Position numbers and translations under genes: made by a program
Origin: JAISGQ01 sp045536305
GTDB lineage: Bacteria; Bacillota; Clostridia; Oscillospirales; Acutalibacteraceae
DNA: 64,000 bases
NCBI GenBank assembly: GCA_045536305.1
Contig: JAZSNH010000089.1
Coordinates: forward strand, 1-64,000
Direction of reading: 5' to 3'
In this document: positions 1 through 9,699 of the stretch, piece by piece
How positions within the stretch are numbered: the stretch's first letter is position 1
Layout of the letters: each line of letters opens with the position of its first letter
The notes under the pieces: model-generated
Told to the model about the DNA's origin: nothing
Database searches by the model: none
Seen by the model: only the letters and a program-made list of their open reading frames with translations

Positions 1-2109
1 AAAATCGAAAGTATATGGTTTCTCATGATACGCCCCACTCTCAATTGCGTAGGGCAAAAGTTCTGGCAAAAATGATTCATATGCATCAGGGGTTTCAACG
101 GGATCAATCGGATTTAAAAATCCGTAATAATATGCCGATTCTGTGTAATTTATACATTTCGTCAACAACGAGACGAATGTTTCACAGTCTCCGTAAAAAA
201 CAGGATAATTTTCTTCGTTATAATTCATTCTGTCATTAAATATAAACTTTCGGGTTTTGTGAAACAAATTTTCGTAGCCCTTATCCGTGTTATATCGTGG
301 AAAAAACATCGGAATATTTTCATTTAATCGAGGCGTTCCCACTACACACGAACTGCCTGCCTGATAAGCTAAATACGATGCCAAACAATTTAACGAATCT
401 TCCCGATATGCCTTTCGCTCATCCGGAGGCATAGAAATTACCGTGTATTCGTTTGCATAAATTCTTTTTTCCGTTACATACTCAGCGATAGGATTTGAAA
501 GCACGTAATCGATGCTCATTTTTGCATTGCCGTTATTTATAAGCGTAGTTACAGGGTAATTTGTTTTCAGCTTTGAGAATGCGGCAAGCTCCTCATCAGA
601 CAGGAGAATTTCAACGGGCTCTGCAAGCACGTATATAAATGTAAGCGGAGTTGCGTTGTTATATTGGGTCTCCAACCATTCATTGGCGGCAGCTACATTT
701 GTAAGCTCATTGTTTAATCCAAAACTGAATCTTAAATAATTTACATTATCACCCTTGTATATACACGCGCCGATTTCGCCATTTAAAAATGCATTGTTAT
801 AGCTGATCGATACACCATGGCTGCACACAAGAGGCATTACCGTGTTAAACGTATAATTTTCTACATTTACTTTTGCCGATACACTAAACAGGTTTGTAAC
901 ATTTGTTGACGATTTGCTTGTAAATTTATTGGTTACGCCGTCCATCACAAGAGTGCCGATTCTTTTTATGATTTTGCCTTTATCAAAATCAATTTCATCA
1001 CATATCAGCCTGCCGTCTGAATCGTAAATGCCCTGCAAACCATTCGAAGTAGCTACAGTCAGGCTTTGTGCAGTTTCGGGTTTTTCATAATGCATTGCAA
1101 ATTCATTTGCTGTAATCATAGGTTCAAACTTGACATTTTCCAAGCTGTTTCCTGCTGGAATATCTATCATTACGCTATAAATTCCGGGGGTGTATTTACC
1201 GTCGGAGGTTATATCAATTTTTTTACCCTCGGCATAGACTCCAAAACCCGTACCATCTTCTGATTTTACATATATCTGTGGGCGAATATTTCCTCCAAAA
1301 TTGCCAGACGGAACGCCGCTAAAACAGTATGTTCCAACAGGGAAATATAATGGATTATCTATCATTCCCGTTAAATGAAATGTCGATTCCCTAGCTGCTG
1401 TGCCATTTAGCGTGACACTTCCGTCACTATTCACGGTATAGGTAATTCCATTAAATTCTTTATCTTCGTGAGCGTACGGAAATCCGATTAAATTTCTTTT
1501 TTTTATCAGAACAGATATGTCCTCGTTGTCACCTGCGCCCACAGGCATAACAGGTGCATCGGGCTCGGGTGTTCCGTTCTGAACCGTTTTGCCGTAAAGA
1601 ACAAGATTTTTAAGCGGCCTTTCCGCAGAATCGGAAAGCACTATTATATCGCCCGTTTTGTTTCCGAATATTTCAGTCTTTTTGTCGAGCCCGTTAATTG
1701 CCGCATTTATAACTTTGTTCTGGACAGGATTTACAGATGTGTCGGACAGCTCATCATCTACGGTTATGCTGTCCGGGATGTTTATCTCCACTGCCTCAGA
1801 GCCGTCGTATGTCGCTGTTACAGCACCTGTAAAATTGAGTGCCTTGGGGTTTGGGAGTTTTTCGGGAAGATCTTCATTAGAAATCCCTATTTTTCGGTAA
1901 GCATTTAATACTCCATCCCAGTGATACAGGTTACATGGTGTCCGTGAAGCATCTATATATAATGCGTTTTTTTTGCCTTTTTGCGGAAAATCATCAAATG
2001 ATTCATAGGTATATACGATGTTTCCGTGGGAAAATCCGTTATCAATTTTTCCGGTAAGCTGTTCACCGGAAACCCTGCCAGTTATTACTTCTTCGTAAAA
2101 ATCGCTCAT
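1..2109 (-). CDS. Phage tail fibre / baseplate protein, partial (C-terminus outside window)
   Basis: An open frame starts at ATG 2109 and runs off the left edge without a stop (703 codons visible). Around residues 145-160 there is a segment of the type NLVLYGKTVQNGTPEPDAP, followed by an 'NLIG...T.NSDGSVTLNGTA' region, both typical of tail-tip or receptor-binding proteins of Clostridia prophages. The last visible part (about 590-703) differs in character and carries the motif YGDCETFVSLLTKC, with Cys at about residue 642. That resembles the catalytic-Cys segment of NlpC/P60-like amidases, but His and third catalytic residues cannot be assigned. The ATG shares one base with the upstream stop (TGATG). 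The structural role is likely; the enzymatic role is speculative. Confidence 0.75.
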   Translation of the reverse strand, partial: MSDFYEEVITGRVSGEQLTGKIDNGFSHGNIVYTYESFDDFPQKGKKNALYIDASRTPCNLYHWDGVLNAYRKIGISNEDLPEKLPNPKALNFTGAVTATYDGSEAVEINIPDSITVDDELSDTSVNPVQNKVINAAINGLDKKTEIFGNKTGDIIVLSDSAERPLKNLVLYGKTVQNGTPEPDAPVMPVGAGDNEDISVLIKKRNLIGFPYAHEDKEFNGITYTVNSDGSVTLNGTAARESTFHLTGMIDNPLYFPVGTYCFSGVPSGNFGGNIRPQIYVKSEDGTGFGVYAEGKKIDITSDGKYTPGIYSVMIDIPAGNSLENVKFEPMITANEFAMHYEKPETAQSLTVATSNGLQGIYDSDGRLICDEIDFDKGKIIKRIGTLVMDGVTNKFTSKSSTNVTNLFSVSAKVNVENYTFNTVMPLVCSHGVSISYNNAFLNGEIGACIYKGDNVNYLRFSFGLNNELTNVAAANEWLETQYNNATPLTFIYVLAEPVEILLSDEELAAFSKLKTNYPVTTLINNGNAKMSIDYVLSNPIAEYVTEKRIYANEYTVISMPPDERKAYREDSLNCLASYLAYQAGSSCVVGTPRLNENIPMFFPRYNTDKGYENLFHKTRKFIFNDRMNYNEENYPVFYGDCETFVSLLTKCINYTESAYYYGFLNPIDPVETPDAYESFLPELLPYAIESGAYHEKPYTFDF

Positions 2110-2465
2110 CAGGATTCACCTCTGTTCTCGGGTGTAATTTTATCGGGTTTTATTAATAGTGTTCTGTCATAAAAAGGTGTAACAACATTGCCGTCAGCAA
2201 ATACGATTTCTGCTTCCCATCGGAAAGTAGATTCTTTTTCTATATCTATCGATTCGGTATCCGCAGGATCCAGTCTGACGGCGATAACATAAGAATCAGC
2301 ATCTTGATCATCTGCAGTTGCTTTTTTACTGACAATAACTGCATTATTATCGTAAATATGTAGGTAAAGGGTATCGCCGGCATCAAGAAGAATGAGTTCG
2401 CCGCCGATTTCAGCTGCAAGGTATATGGTTTTTGTGTCTCCTCGAACCATAGAAATATCGGCCAT
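2109..2465 (-). CDS. Small phage baseplate-associated protein
   Basis: This 118-residue protein begins MADISMVRGDTKTIYL and is rich in beta-strand-type sequence. It contains an acidic segment (ADDQDAD, about 70-75) and a C-terminal charged tail. N-termini with 'RGDT' and beta-rich content are common among small Ig-like or baseplate upper proteins in Firmicutes siphophages, but I do not recognise a specific family. It lies between the DNRLRE-like protein and the tail fibre with one-base overlaps on both sides, so it is almost certainly co-translated as part of the tail-tip module. No signal peptide or membrane segment is seen. Confidence 0.6.
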   Translation of the reverse strand: MADISMVRGDTKTIYLAAEIGGELILLDAGDTLYLHIYDNNAVIVSKKATADDQDADSYVIAVRLDPADTESIDIEKESTFRWEAEIVFADGNVVTPFYDRTLLIKPDKITPENRGES

Positions 2466-3121
2466 CAGGATACCTCCTTTGAATATGTAATTCTTAATCT
2501 GATATCATCGTCGTACTTAATGTAACGTGCCAAGGTGTAGTTGGCATCAGCATCCAAGCAAAGCCCCTTAATCGAGCCGTCACGGAGTTTTTCGCCCACG
2601 GCGGTATAAAGTTCCATCCAGCGAGACTGACCGCGTGTGAAGCTCGGAGAGCCGCTGTCTGCATCGCCGAGATCAGCGCCTTTCCATGTAGTTTGTTTTG
2701 ATGCATAATTGTGCGTCTTGACATGCGCATATGCCGTAGCTGTGCCGTGTGATGTGTTGAGACGTTTGAGATATAATTCGACCTTCTTTATAGTCGCACC
2801 CTTGAGAGCTGTCTGAATAGCCGCATAGTCGAAAAGAAGGATAGATCTTCGGGCGTTTTTGCTGCTGCCGTCGTAGGAACCCTGTATAGGCTCGTTTTTA
2901 TGGGCTGTCTGGATGGTACCGCTGTTGAGATATGTCCAAATGCCTTTTACGTTCCATGTGGTAGTAAATGTTTCGGTGGGGTTCTCTGTCGGCCAGACCT
3001 TATCCCAGTCAGCACCGTTGAAAACCTTTACTTCTTTTGCCTGCTTAAATGCGGTGCCGTTATGTACCTTCACATCGGTAACATCGACAAATGCAGTGCC
3101 ATTGTGTGTCCTTATAGCCAT
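2465..3121 (-). CDS. Phage tail-tip protein with N-terminal short repeats and DNRLRE-like domain
   Basis: This protein has 218 residues. The first 40 contain three copies of a short repeat: IRTHNGTAFVDV, VKVHNGTAFKQA and VKVFNGADWDKV. This repeat is common at the start of phage tail and appendage proteins. Residues about 55-218 form a single beta-rich domain containing 'RSILLFDYAAI...GATIKKVELYLKR', which resembles the DNRLRE/CBM96-type carbohydrate-binding fold in secreted and phage proteins. Probable role: an adhesin or decoration protein of the baseplate that contacts surface glycans. The ATG at 3121 lies just after the preceding gene. Assignment to DNRLRE is by eye and tentative. Confidence 0.6.
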   Translation of the reverse strand: MAIRTHNGTAFVDVTDVKVHNGTAFKQAKEVKVFNGADWDKVWPTENPTETFTTTWNVKGIWTYLNSGTIQTAHKNEPIQGSYDGSSKNARRSILLFDYAAIQTALKGATIKKVELYLKRLNTSHGTATAYAHVKTHNYASKQTTWKGADLGDADSGSPSFTRGQSRWMELYTAVGEKLRDGSIKGLCLDADANYTLARYIKYDDDIRLRITYSKEVS

Positions 3122-3133
3122 GATTGCACCGCC

Positions 3134-3691
3134 TTATTCAGTTACGAGCCATATATCACCCTTGGAAGGGTTTGCAGGCTCGGCTGCTCCCGTGGTGATT
3201 GTAGGTAATCCGCTTACAATCGCACCTGCAACGCCGCACAAGGAAGGATCAGAGCGAAGATCGGTAATCATATCACTCGTTATAGATGTAGCTGCAGCAG
3301 GAAGGTCTATTCTTGCAACCGCGAGTTCATACATATTGCCGTTGCGCGTAGGTTCGTTCTGCCCGGACGCAACAGCGAGAGAGAGGCTGCGACTTGTGTA
3401 GTCAAGTCTTACAACCACAAGGTCACTGCGAGAAGCAGAGACAGAGGGTATGACGAGAGTTGTAGCAGAATCGTCGTAACATACACGACCTTCGATTACT
3501 GCTGATCCGGGACTAACTTCAACTGCAAGTCCTTCCTTTGGACTTACGGAAAAACTCCCGAACGTGATTCCGCTGTTACATACGGTAGAGAAAAAACGAG
3601 CAAAAAATTCAGAATCAACAGCACGATCCCACACAGGGGCATCTTCCGTACCTATATTCAGAGCGTCAAACATACCATATTTCATACTCAC
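3134..3691 (-). CDS. Phage baseplate / receptor-binding N-terminal domain protein
   Basis: This 185-residue protein begins MSMKYGMFDALNIGTEDAP. It contains 'GLAVEVSPGSAVIEGRVCYDD', a signature of structural proteins found after the Gp37/Tal-like gene in many Firmicutes siphophages. There the beta-rich N-terminal part docks to the baseplate. The C-terminus ends PSKGDIWLVTE, a short tail like those that precede collagen-like or fibre domains, so the protein may be a shortened receptor-binding protein. Its start overlaps the stop of the upstream gene by four bases, showing translational coupling. The general role is fairly sure, the exact function is not. Confidence 0.65.
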   Translation of the reverse strand: MSMKYGMFDALNIGTEDAPVWDRAVDSEFFARFFSTVCNSGITFGSFSVSPKEGLAVEVSPGSAVIEGRVCYDDSATTLVIPSVSASRSDLVVVRLDYTSRSLSLAVASGQNEPTRNGNMYELAVARIDLPAAATSITSDMITDLRSDPSLCGVAGAIVSGLPTITTGAAEPANPSKGDIWLVTE

Positions 3692-4716
3692 TTAAATCGC
3701 CTCCTCAGGTAGTTAGTAATGCTCAGATAACCTTCACCAAACTGAGCAGTTAGTGTTAAATTGCCGTTTTCATACGCCTCTTCGATCTCGATGAGACGTG
3801 CTTCAAGTGTAATGCCGTATTCAGCATCATAAACAGTACATATGTCACCAAGGTCATAATCATCCATGTAGACCAACGAGCTGTCATTTGATATGGTGAC
3901 ATCAAATTTCTCAACAACAGAATATTCAGAAAGCTTTTCTTTTCCTCTCTGAATAAGGGTTTTCTTGTATTCCGCTGCGGTCATATCGTCAGAATGCAGA
4001 TCACGAGCGTCAATCCAGACCGAACGCTTTGGTTCGCCGTTGGTTTGGTCTACAGTAACAACAGTCCGTGAGCTTCCTTCGCCTTCACCTGCCACATAAG
4101 CGAAATTACGATAATCTTTCACACTGTGCGAGTACGATGAGGTTTTAAGGTTGTCCCAATTCTGAGAGAACACAGCCCAACTGTTTATGTTTTGCGACTG
4201 GCGGCGATCCTTTCCTTGCCACACAGAAAATTTCAATGCATCACTCACATAGTCATATTCGACTCGAGGAGAAAGCTCTTGCGCAGACAGGATCTCATAG
4301 AGATATTCCATGAGATTATTTCCAGTGACCTGAGAATCTATATCTGAACCTATTCCGATAGCTGCAGCAACTGGAATATCTGTCAAAGTTGAAACGAGTG
4401 ATAATGCTATTTCCTCTGAGGTCTTTGCGCTGAACTTCTGTGTCGGGTAAATGACGGAGTCGTCAAGTACAGACTCAAGGAATCGACCTTTTATCACAGC
4501 TTTACCATCATTTAGGGATAACTGTTCTATTCGCCCTGTCTCAGGACGATCAGCGCGATACACATATTTTGCGGATAAAATAAGGGGAGCAGCCGATGGA
4601 GGACAGTGCAGCTCGAAGTCTCCGCATTCTTTATACTTGCGTCTCCATATGAACGAATTGAAATCGTCTATAATTCCGAGTGTCTGCCACTGATCATCAA
4701 GCAGATAAATGTCCAT
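3688..4716 (-). CDS. ReqiPepy6 Gp37-like siphophage tail protein (Tal-like)
   Basis: This 342-residue protein begins MDIYLLDDQWQTLGIIDDF and has 'RRKYKECGDFELHCP' near residues 27-40, followed by 'GRIEQLSL...VIKGRFLESVL'. These are hallmarks of the Siphovirus ReqiPepy6 Gp37-like family. Such proteins form the baseplate hub next to the distal tail protein, equivalent to the N-terminal hub of tail-associated lysins. The length is normal for the family, with no C-terminal lytic domain attached. It lies directly downstream of the distal tail gene, as in related phages. Confidence in the family is high. Confidence 0.85.
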   Translation of the reverse strand: MDIYLLDDQWQTLGIIDDFNSFIWRRKYKECGDFELHCPPSAAPLILSAKYVYRADRPETGRIEQLSLNDGKAVIKGRFLESVLDDSVIYPTQKFSAKTSEEIALSLVSTLTDIPVAAAIGIGSDIDSQVTGNNLMEYLYEILSAQELSPRVEYDYVSDALKFSVWQGKDRRQSQNINSWAVFSQNWDNLKTSSYSHSVKDYRNFAYVAGEGEGSSRTVVTVDQTNGEPKRSVWIDARDLHSDDMTAAEYKKTLIQRGKEKLSEYSVVEKFDVTISNDSSLVYMDDYDLGDICTVYDAEYGITLEARLIEIEEAYENGNLTLTAQFGEGYLSITNYLRRRFK

Positions 4717-4719
4717 AGG

Positions 4720-5574
4720 CTACACCCCCAAATACAACGGTGTGTATGACAGATACACATCAAGGTTTTGCCAGCCTTCATCTGATGCATATGAGAGAGC
4801 ATTATCTCCGCAGAGAAGAGAGAAAAAAGTGCTGGTTCTGTCAATTTTGTGAATGTGGTTTCTACCGTTAAGTCTTACATATTTGTTTTTAGTGGTAGTG
4901 CTGATAATAAGTTCATCTCCTGCGTATAGAGTGTCAAGAAGTCTGACATACTCTCCGGTGGTAAGGTTGGTTATCTGCGGATTAATGACTGGTCCAGCAG
5001 CGATAAACCTAACGATCATACCTGCGGAGACATCACCATCATTTTCTACGTGGGGACGGGAATCCATTGACAAATAGCCAGAAATAAGACCAGAGGAGGG
5101 AATGGCAAGAGGGAAGATAATGGAAGGGGTTGTTGCAGCACTATTTTTCCCGATAGTCGGTCCCATGAGATATGGAAAAGGACACAGGAAGGTTATAGTA
5201 ACAGATGGGGTATGGTATATGGTTTCCTGCTTTGACGATAAACTTGTTACGCGGCCTACTGCAGTTCGTTGTACATTACCGCGATGAGCTGTTATTGTGA
5301 CATCGGAATGAGGAGGGCACAGAGATCGAATCCTTTCGAGTTCGTTCTCTGTGTCTCTTTTTACATCAAATACTACTTTGATTGTTCGACTATCAAGTCT
5401 TGCTTTGTTTATATAACCCCCGTCTTCGCTGCCGGATGACTGCATGGTGACAGCGTAATCAGGAGCATCAAGACCAGTGACAGATACTAAATCAAAATCA
5501 TGTCCAAGATTATTGCTGCCGATACTTATTCGGCGGCCTGCTTGTTCTAATTCAAGATATATAGGACTGGGCAA
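4720..5574 (-). CDS. Distal tail protein (Dit / Sipho_tail family)
   Basis: This 284-residue protein has an N-terminal region typical of the siphophage tail family: 'ITGLDAPDY'-like text (VTGLDAPDYAVTM), then 'DGGYINKARLDSRTIKVVFDV', a strand pattern of the Dit belt domain. Residues 160-284 form a second beta-rich domain with 'IVRFIAAGPVINPQI', the galectin-like part of Dit. The start is TTG at 5574, preceded by GGAGGTGA overlapping the end of the tape-measure gene. The upstream stop TAA lies three bases before the TTG. Dit hexamers join the tail tube to the baseplate hub. The position after the tape measure supports this. Confidence 0.85.
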   Translation of the reverse strand: MPSPIYLELEQAGRRISIGSNNLGHDFDLVSVTGLDAPDYAVTMQSSGSEDGGYINKARLDSRTIKVVFDVKRDTENELERIRSLCPPHSDVTITAHRGNVQRTAVGRVTSLSSKQETIYHTPSVTITFLCPFPYLMGPTIGKNSAATTPSIIFPLAIPSSGLISGYLSMDSRPHVENDGDVSAGMIVRFIAAGPVINPQITNLTTGEYVRLLDTLYAGDELIISTTTKNKYVRLNGRNHIHKIDRTSTFFSLLCGDNALSYASDEGWQNLDVYLSYTPLYLGV

Positions 5575-5577
5575 TTT

Positions 5578-8500
5578 TTATGTCACCTCCATAGCAAGTC
5601 GAGCTGCCCTTGCCGTTTGTGAAGGAGTGGGATTGGGCGAATAGAAATTAAAACTTTGATTAAAGCTTCGCTCATCATAGTTATTGGTAGTGTTGGTGTT
5701 GTTGGTCGTGTTACCGACAATGCTTTCTGCCAGAGCTGCACGACGAGAATTAACCGCACTTCGCATTTTATCCACAAGATTTGCTGCTTGGCTATATGCT
5801 GTGCTGGCAGCAGCCTTAAGGCTTTGCTTAAGACCTATATTCATACCTTCTCCGGTATATAGTCCGATTTCTCTTGTGACACGGCTTGGAGAGTTGATTT
5901 TAAGTGCTTTTTTCATCTTGGTAACAAACGCATTTGCGATTCCTGCTGCTGTACTTATCAATCCACTACGCTTGGAGTTTACACCTGCAATGAGACTGGT
6001 TATGGAATTTTGACCTATCTCATACGAGTTAGCCTTAACATTGTTAAGCTCATCAATGCAGCTGTCGGCTATATTTGCCGCCGCATCTTCAACAAGAGGT
6101 ATATTATCGTCAATACCGAGAGCGTATCCCTCAACAGTCCATGTTCCGTATTGGTACATGGTTTTCGACGGTGAACCGTAATCCATTACGCTATCGCTGC
6201 CATTAATTAGTTCTAATGACAACGTTTTACCGGCGTTATACGCATCATCCTTGCCTGCGTCTGCTGATAACGTGAAACCAGCCGCGGCATCAGAACCGAT
6301 TTGAGACATGATTTCGTCAATTTGATATTTACCACTTTTTATCCCTTCGACTATATCAGTAGGAATATTTGCTCCTGCTTCTCTTAATTTTTGAGCATTA
6401 ACCTCCAACGCTGTTTGTGCCGATGAGATTAATCCAGCGTCACCTGTAGCAATTATGCTTTTAAATCCTTCCAGCTGAATCTGAAATGTATTTTTTAAGG
6501 TCTCAAAATCTGAATTAACAGTGCTTGAATATTGAGCTGCGGCAGAAGTCACATCCACATATGCATAATAATAGTCGTCTAATAGGTCAATTGCTTTCTC
6601 TGTGCTTCCGGTGTCGTAAAGTTGCGTAGCGGTTTCGTATGTATTTATTGTATCGACATATCCTTGCCATATCGCAAATGCCTTATCAACGTCAGACTGC
6701 AGACCTGATATATTTATATCAGTTGCCCATGGCTCGTCCTTTAATCTTTGCTTTTCATCGTTAAGTGCTTTTAAGGCTTTTGCCCAATTGTCAAATGCTG
6801 CAGGCTCATTCTCTTTGGCTGTTGAATACAAAGGTTCAAGAGAATCTATTCTTGATGCGTATTTCTTCTGGTCATACGTTTTTTGGATTTCTTCTCTTAA
6901 GGTTTTGTAATTTTTTATCTGGTCGGATATAGCATCATATTCTACGTCATAACCTTGCTCTTTCAGCTTTGATATAACTGACTTTAACTCATCCTTACTT
7001 CCGATAACTTTTCCGTTTTCATCAACAAGGCGATCAAGAGCCCCTATCAAATAATCAGTTTCTGCTTCTTCTGCGGCAAATGCCTGCACATTTTGCTCTG
7101 AGATATCACGAAGATCTTGCCAAGCAGTAACATTCTGTTCTATTGATTCGGATAGTTGTTTGTATTCACTGCTTGTATCGTCTGACAGTCCTATAAGCTT
7201 TCCAAACCAACCGATTGCAGAGTCAACACATTCACTGGTTTTTTCAATAACCCAAGAGATACCTTGGAACGCCTTACATACAAGCCAAAGAGCAGGCTCG
7301 AGTATTTTTAAAGTAGCAGTAAGTGCAGGTATTGTACTTTTGGTCATATTTGCGATGGTTGAAAGAATGTTCTTTACAACAGGTTTGAGCCAAACGACTA
7401 CCTTTTTTACTGTTTTAAAAATTAAGTCTAAGCTTTTCCGGACACTATCAGTCAGCTTTTTAACGGCATTTCCGGCTTTAGGTCCGAAAATTTCATTGAC
7501 GAAAGCTGAGAGTATTTTTGACGCTGCCCTTTCAACCTCCGGGATTAGCTTTACAAGACCGTTAACAAGAGACTTAACGATTTTGACTGCGGCGGCTGCG
7601 ACTTTTTCTGAATTGCGGTCAAGAGACTGTACAAATGACGTGACAACCGATACAGCAGTGTCGATAAGTAAAGGTGTGTATGATGCGATTTCTGTAATTG
7701 CACTGGATAATACATCGCCAGTAGCCTTAGATAGAGCCTTAATTCCTCCAGATGTATACGCCGATTGCAATTGATCAAGATAATCAGTTACAGTTGGAAG
7801 CAAAGTGTCCTTTAACTCATTCTGGATGCCCTCTGTAAGTTCTCCAAGGAAAGATAGAGCGTTGTCCTTGAGTGTAGACATGCGACCACTGAAAGTCTTG
7901 CTCTGAGCTTCCATGGCTTTGAAAAATATACCTCCCTCAGAGGTAGCTATTTCAAAAGCCTTTGCAACCATTTTTGCAGAGATTTTTCCCTCGCTCATTT
8001 CTTTCTTGAGCGCGGCCATGCTTTTCCCCGTTTTTTCAGAAAGAATCTGAAGCGGATTGAATCCGGCGTTTATAAGCTGTAGTAGGTCCTGGCCTGTAAG
8101 CTTTCCAGCACTTTGAATCTGAGAAAACGCAAGAGTAAGACTGGAGAACTTATCTGCATCGCCCTGAGAAACATCTCCGAGCTGCTTGAGATAGGTGAGG
8201 GTTTTCTTATCTGATATGCCGAAGGACAGCATAGTCTGTGCATCGCTCGCAAGAGTGCTCATCTCAAGGGGCGTTTCTGCGGCAAGCTCTTTCAGATCAG
8301 CAACCATGGTGTAAGCGGCTTCCGCACTGCCCAGCATGGTCTTGAAACTTGTGTTATATGCCTCCATCTGGTTGTTGTAATTAACACCCAGTGTTGCAAC
8401 AGTCACGACAGCGGCGGCCGCTACGCCGACAGCCTTAAGTGCAGTTCTTCCGACCTTGGCACAGGTCTGCATTCCCTTTTTGATTTTGGAGAAAGCGGCA

Positions 8501-9087
8501 GACCACTTCGATTCAGCCTTTTTGGCTTGATCTCTATGAGCATTTCCCATACCTTCAGCATCGTCTGTAACAGAATCCTTTGTTCTTTCAGATTCTTTAC
8601 GGATTTTTTCTCCGGTATCTTCTGTGTGATCTGCAACTTCTTTTGCTGCTTTAGCTTGTTTTCGTGCTGCAGCATCCGACATTACACCAAGATCGTTGTA
8701 AGCTTTTTTATATGATGTAGGTATACTATCTCCAGCTTGCTGATAAGCTTCCGCAATCTTACGAATATCAGCTCTAATTTCTGTTGCTGTTTTTCCGCTT
8801 TCGTTTGCAAGTTCGGCTATAGTTTTCTTAGCAGTGTTGTTGGATTTAACAAACGCTTTTTCGCTTTCGGCAGCAGCCTCTTTCATAACGCTTGGAAGTT
8901 CTTTTGCTTCAGCGGTAATCTTGTCACAGGCAGAAGAGATAGTCTGCTGAAGCTGTTTGCTTGATTTCACGGTTGAATCCTCAACGTTCTTTATGACGTC
9001 GGAGATATCTTTTCGTAATTCTGATATATCTTTTTCGGCACCGCTGTTATCAATAGCGGTATCAAAGACGATCCTGCCGTCAGACAT
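5578..9087 (-). CDS. Tail tape measure protein
   Basis: This protein has 1169 residues. The N-terminal 200 are rich in Lys/Glu/Ala and predicted coiled coil. At about 250-430 lies the tape-measure domain, with 'NQMEAYNTSFKTMLGSAEAA', 'ETPLEMSTLASDAQTML' and 'LLQLINAGFNPLQILSEKTG'. Hydrophobic segments typical of tape measures follow ('VKIVKSLVNGLVKLIPE', 'VKKVVVWLKPVVKNIL'). The C-terminal part has Asn/Thr-rich and 'SPSRVTREIGLYTGEGMNIG' text, as in many Firmicutes phages. It sets tail length and passes through the membrane during DNA entry. It lies between the Gp15 chaperone gene and Dit as expected. It is full length, so this module is intact. Confidence 0.95.
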   Translation of the reverse strand: MSDGRIVFDTAIDNSGAEKDISELRKDISDVIKNVEDSTVKSSKQLQQTISSACDKITAEAKELPSVMKEAAAESEKAFVKSNNTAKKTIAELANESGKTATEIRADIRKIAEAYQQAGDSIPTSYKKAYNDLGVMSDAAARKQAKAAKEVADHTEDTGEKIRKESERTKDSVTDDAEGMGNAHRDQAKKAESKWSAAFSKIKKGMQTCAKVGRTALKAVGVAAAAVVTVATLGVNYNNQMEAYNTSFKTMLGSAEAAYTMVADLKELAAETPLEMSTLASDAQTMLSFGISDKKTLTYLKQLGDVSQGDADKFSSLTLAFSQIQSAGKLTGQDLLQLINAGFNPLQILSEKTGKSMAALKKEMSEGKISAKMVAKAFEIATSEGGIFFKAMEAQSKTFSGRMSTLKDNALSFLGELTEGIQNELKDTLLPTVTDYLDQLQSAYTSGGIKALSKATGDVLSSAITEIASYTPLLIDTAVSVVTSFVQSLDRNSEKVAAAAVKIVKSLVNGLVKLIPEVERAASKILSAFVNEIFGPKAGNAVKKLTDSVRKSLDLIFKTVKKVVVWLKPVVKNILSTIANMTKSTIPALTATLKILEPALWLVCKAFQGISWVIEKTSECVDSAIGWFGKLIGLSDDTSSEYKQLSESIEQNVTAWQDLRDISEQNVQAFAAEEAETDYLIGALDRLVDENGKVIGSKDELKSVISKLKEQGYDVEYDAISDQIKNYKTLREEIQKTYDQKKYASRIDSLEPLYSTAKENEPAAFDNWAKALKALNDEKQRLKDEPWATDINISGLQSDVDKAFAIWQGYVDTINTYETATQLYDTGSTEKAIDLLDDYYYAYVDVTSAAAQYSSTVNSDFETLKNTFQIQLEGFKSIIATGDAGLISSAQTALEVNAQKLREAGANIPTDIVEGIKSGKYQIDEIMSQIGSDAAAGFTLSADAGKDDAYNAGKTLSLELINGSDSVMDYGSPSKTMYQYGTWTVEGYALGIDDNIPLVEDAAANIADSCIDELNNVKANSYEIGQNSITSLIAGVNSKRSGLISTAAGIANAFVTKMKKALKINSPSRVTREIGLYTGEGMNIGLKQSLKAAASTAYSQAANLVDKMRSAVNSRRAALAESIVGNTTNNTNTTNNYDERSFNQSFNFYSPNPTPSQTARAARLAMEVT

Positions 9088-9093
9088 TTATAT

Positions 9094-9699
9094 TCACCTC
9101 TTTTTTGCGAGTGCTTCTTCTATGCCAACGCCGCTCATCAAGGCGGCCTCTAATTCGTCTGTACGCTGTTTCTCAGAATCGGGGAGGGGTAAAGCGTACT
9201 TTTTCTTCATCTTTCGATAAAATTCCTGTTCCGATTTGCTCATGTTTGAGGGGTCGATTTTGACAGATCGGTACCCGATTATCTGAGTTAATCGACATTC
9301 ATCAAGAGCCTTAAAAAGTGATGAGAATTCCCACCAGTGAAGATTAGCATTGTATAGATCAATATCGTACTGAGTAAGAAAAGCGGCATGTAAATATGCC
9401 TCATCGTATCTGAGATCATAAATCCTTGAATTGTTCTCGGTGTCATGCTCCGAGATATCTTCACCGCAACGATAAAACCATAGCATAGCCTCGATGGCCT
9501 CGGGAATATCGGATGGAATCTGCGGAAACCATAAGGCAAGAGCCTCAACAAGGACAGCGACCTGCTCGTCCTCGTTAAGGCTCCTTTCATCAAACATCTG
9601 TTCAAATTTAATCCCGATACGGAAGTCTGTGCGAATGGGGCATTTATATCCGCAGATATCTACCGTATCAGGCAATCCGAATATCATGGGGGCAGACAT
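9094..9699 (-). CDS. Bacteriophage Gp15 family protein (tail assembly chaperone)
   Basis: This 201-residue protein belongs to the Gp15 family of Firmicutes siphophages: 'YKCPIRTDFRIGIKFEQMF', 'ALWFPQIPSDIPEAIEAMLWFYRCG', and the block 'YDLRYDEAYLHAAFLTQYDIDL' with 'LHWWEFSSLFKAL' at about 105-150. In related phages it occupies the G/GT chaperone slot just before the tape measure, and no frameshift site is needed because it is a separate gene. The C-terminus is basic then charged. Its start overlaps the preceding gene by one base. A role in tail assembly is inferred from position and family. The family assignment is firm. Confidence 0.85.
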   Translation of the reverse strand: MSAPMIFGLPDTVDICGYKCPIRTDFRIGIKFEQMFDERSLNEDEQVAVLVEALALWFPQIPSDIPEAIEAMLWFYRCGEDISEHDTENNSRIYDLRYDEAYLHAAFLTQYDIDLYNANLHWWEFSSLFKALDECRLTQIIGYRSVKIDPSNMSKSEQEFYRKMKKKYALPLPDSEKQRTDELEAALMSGVGIEEALAKKR

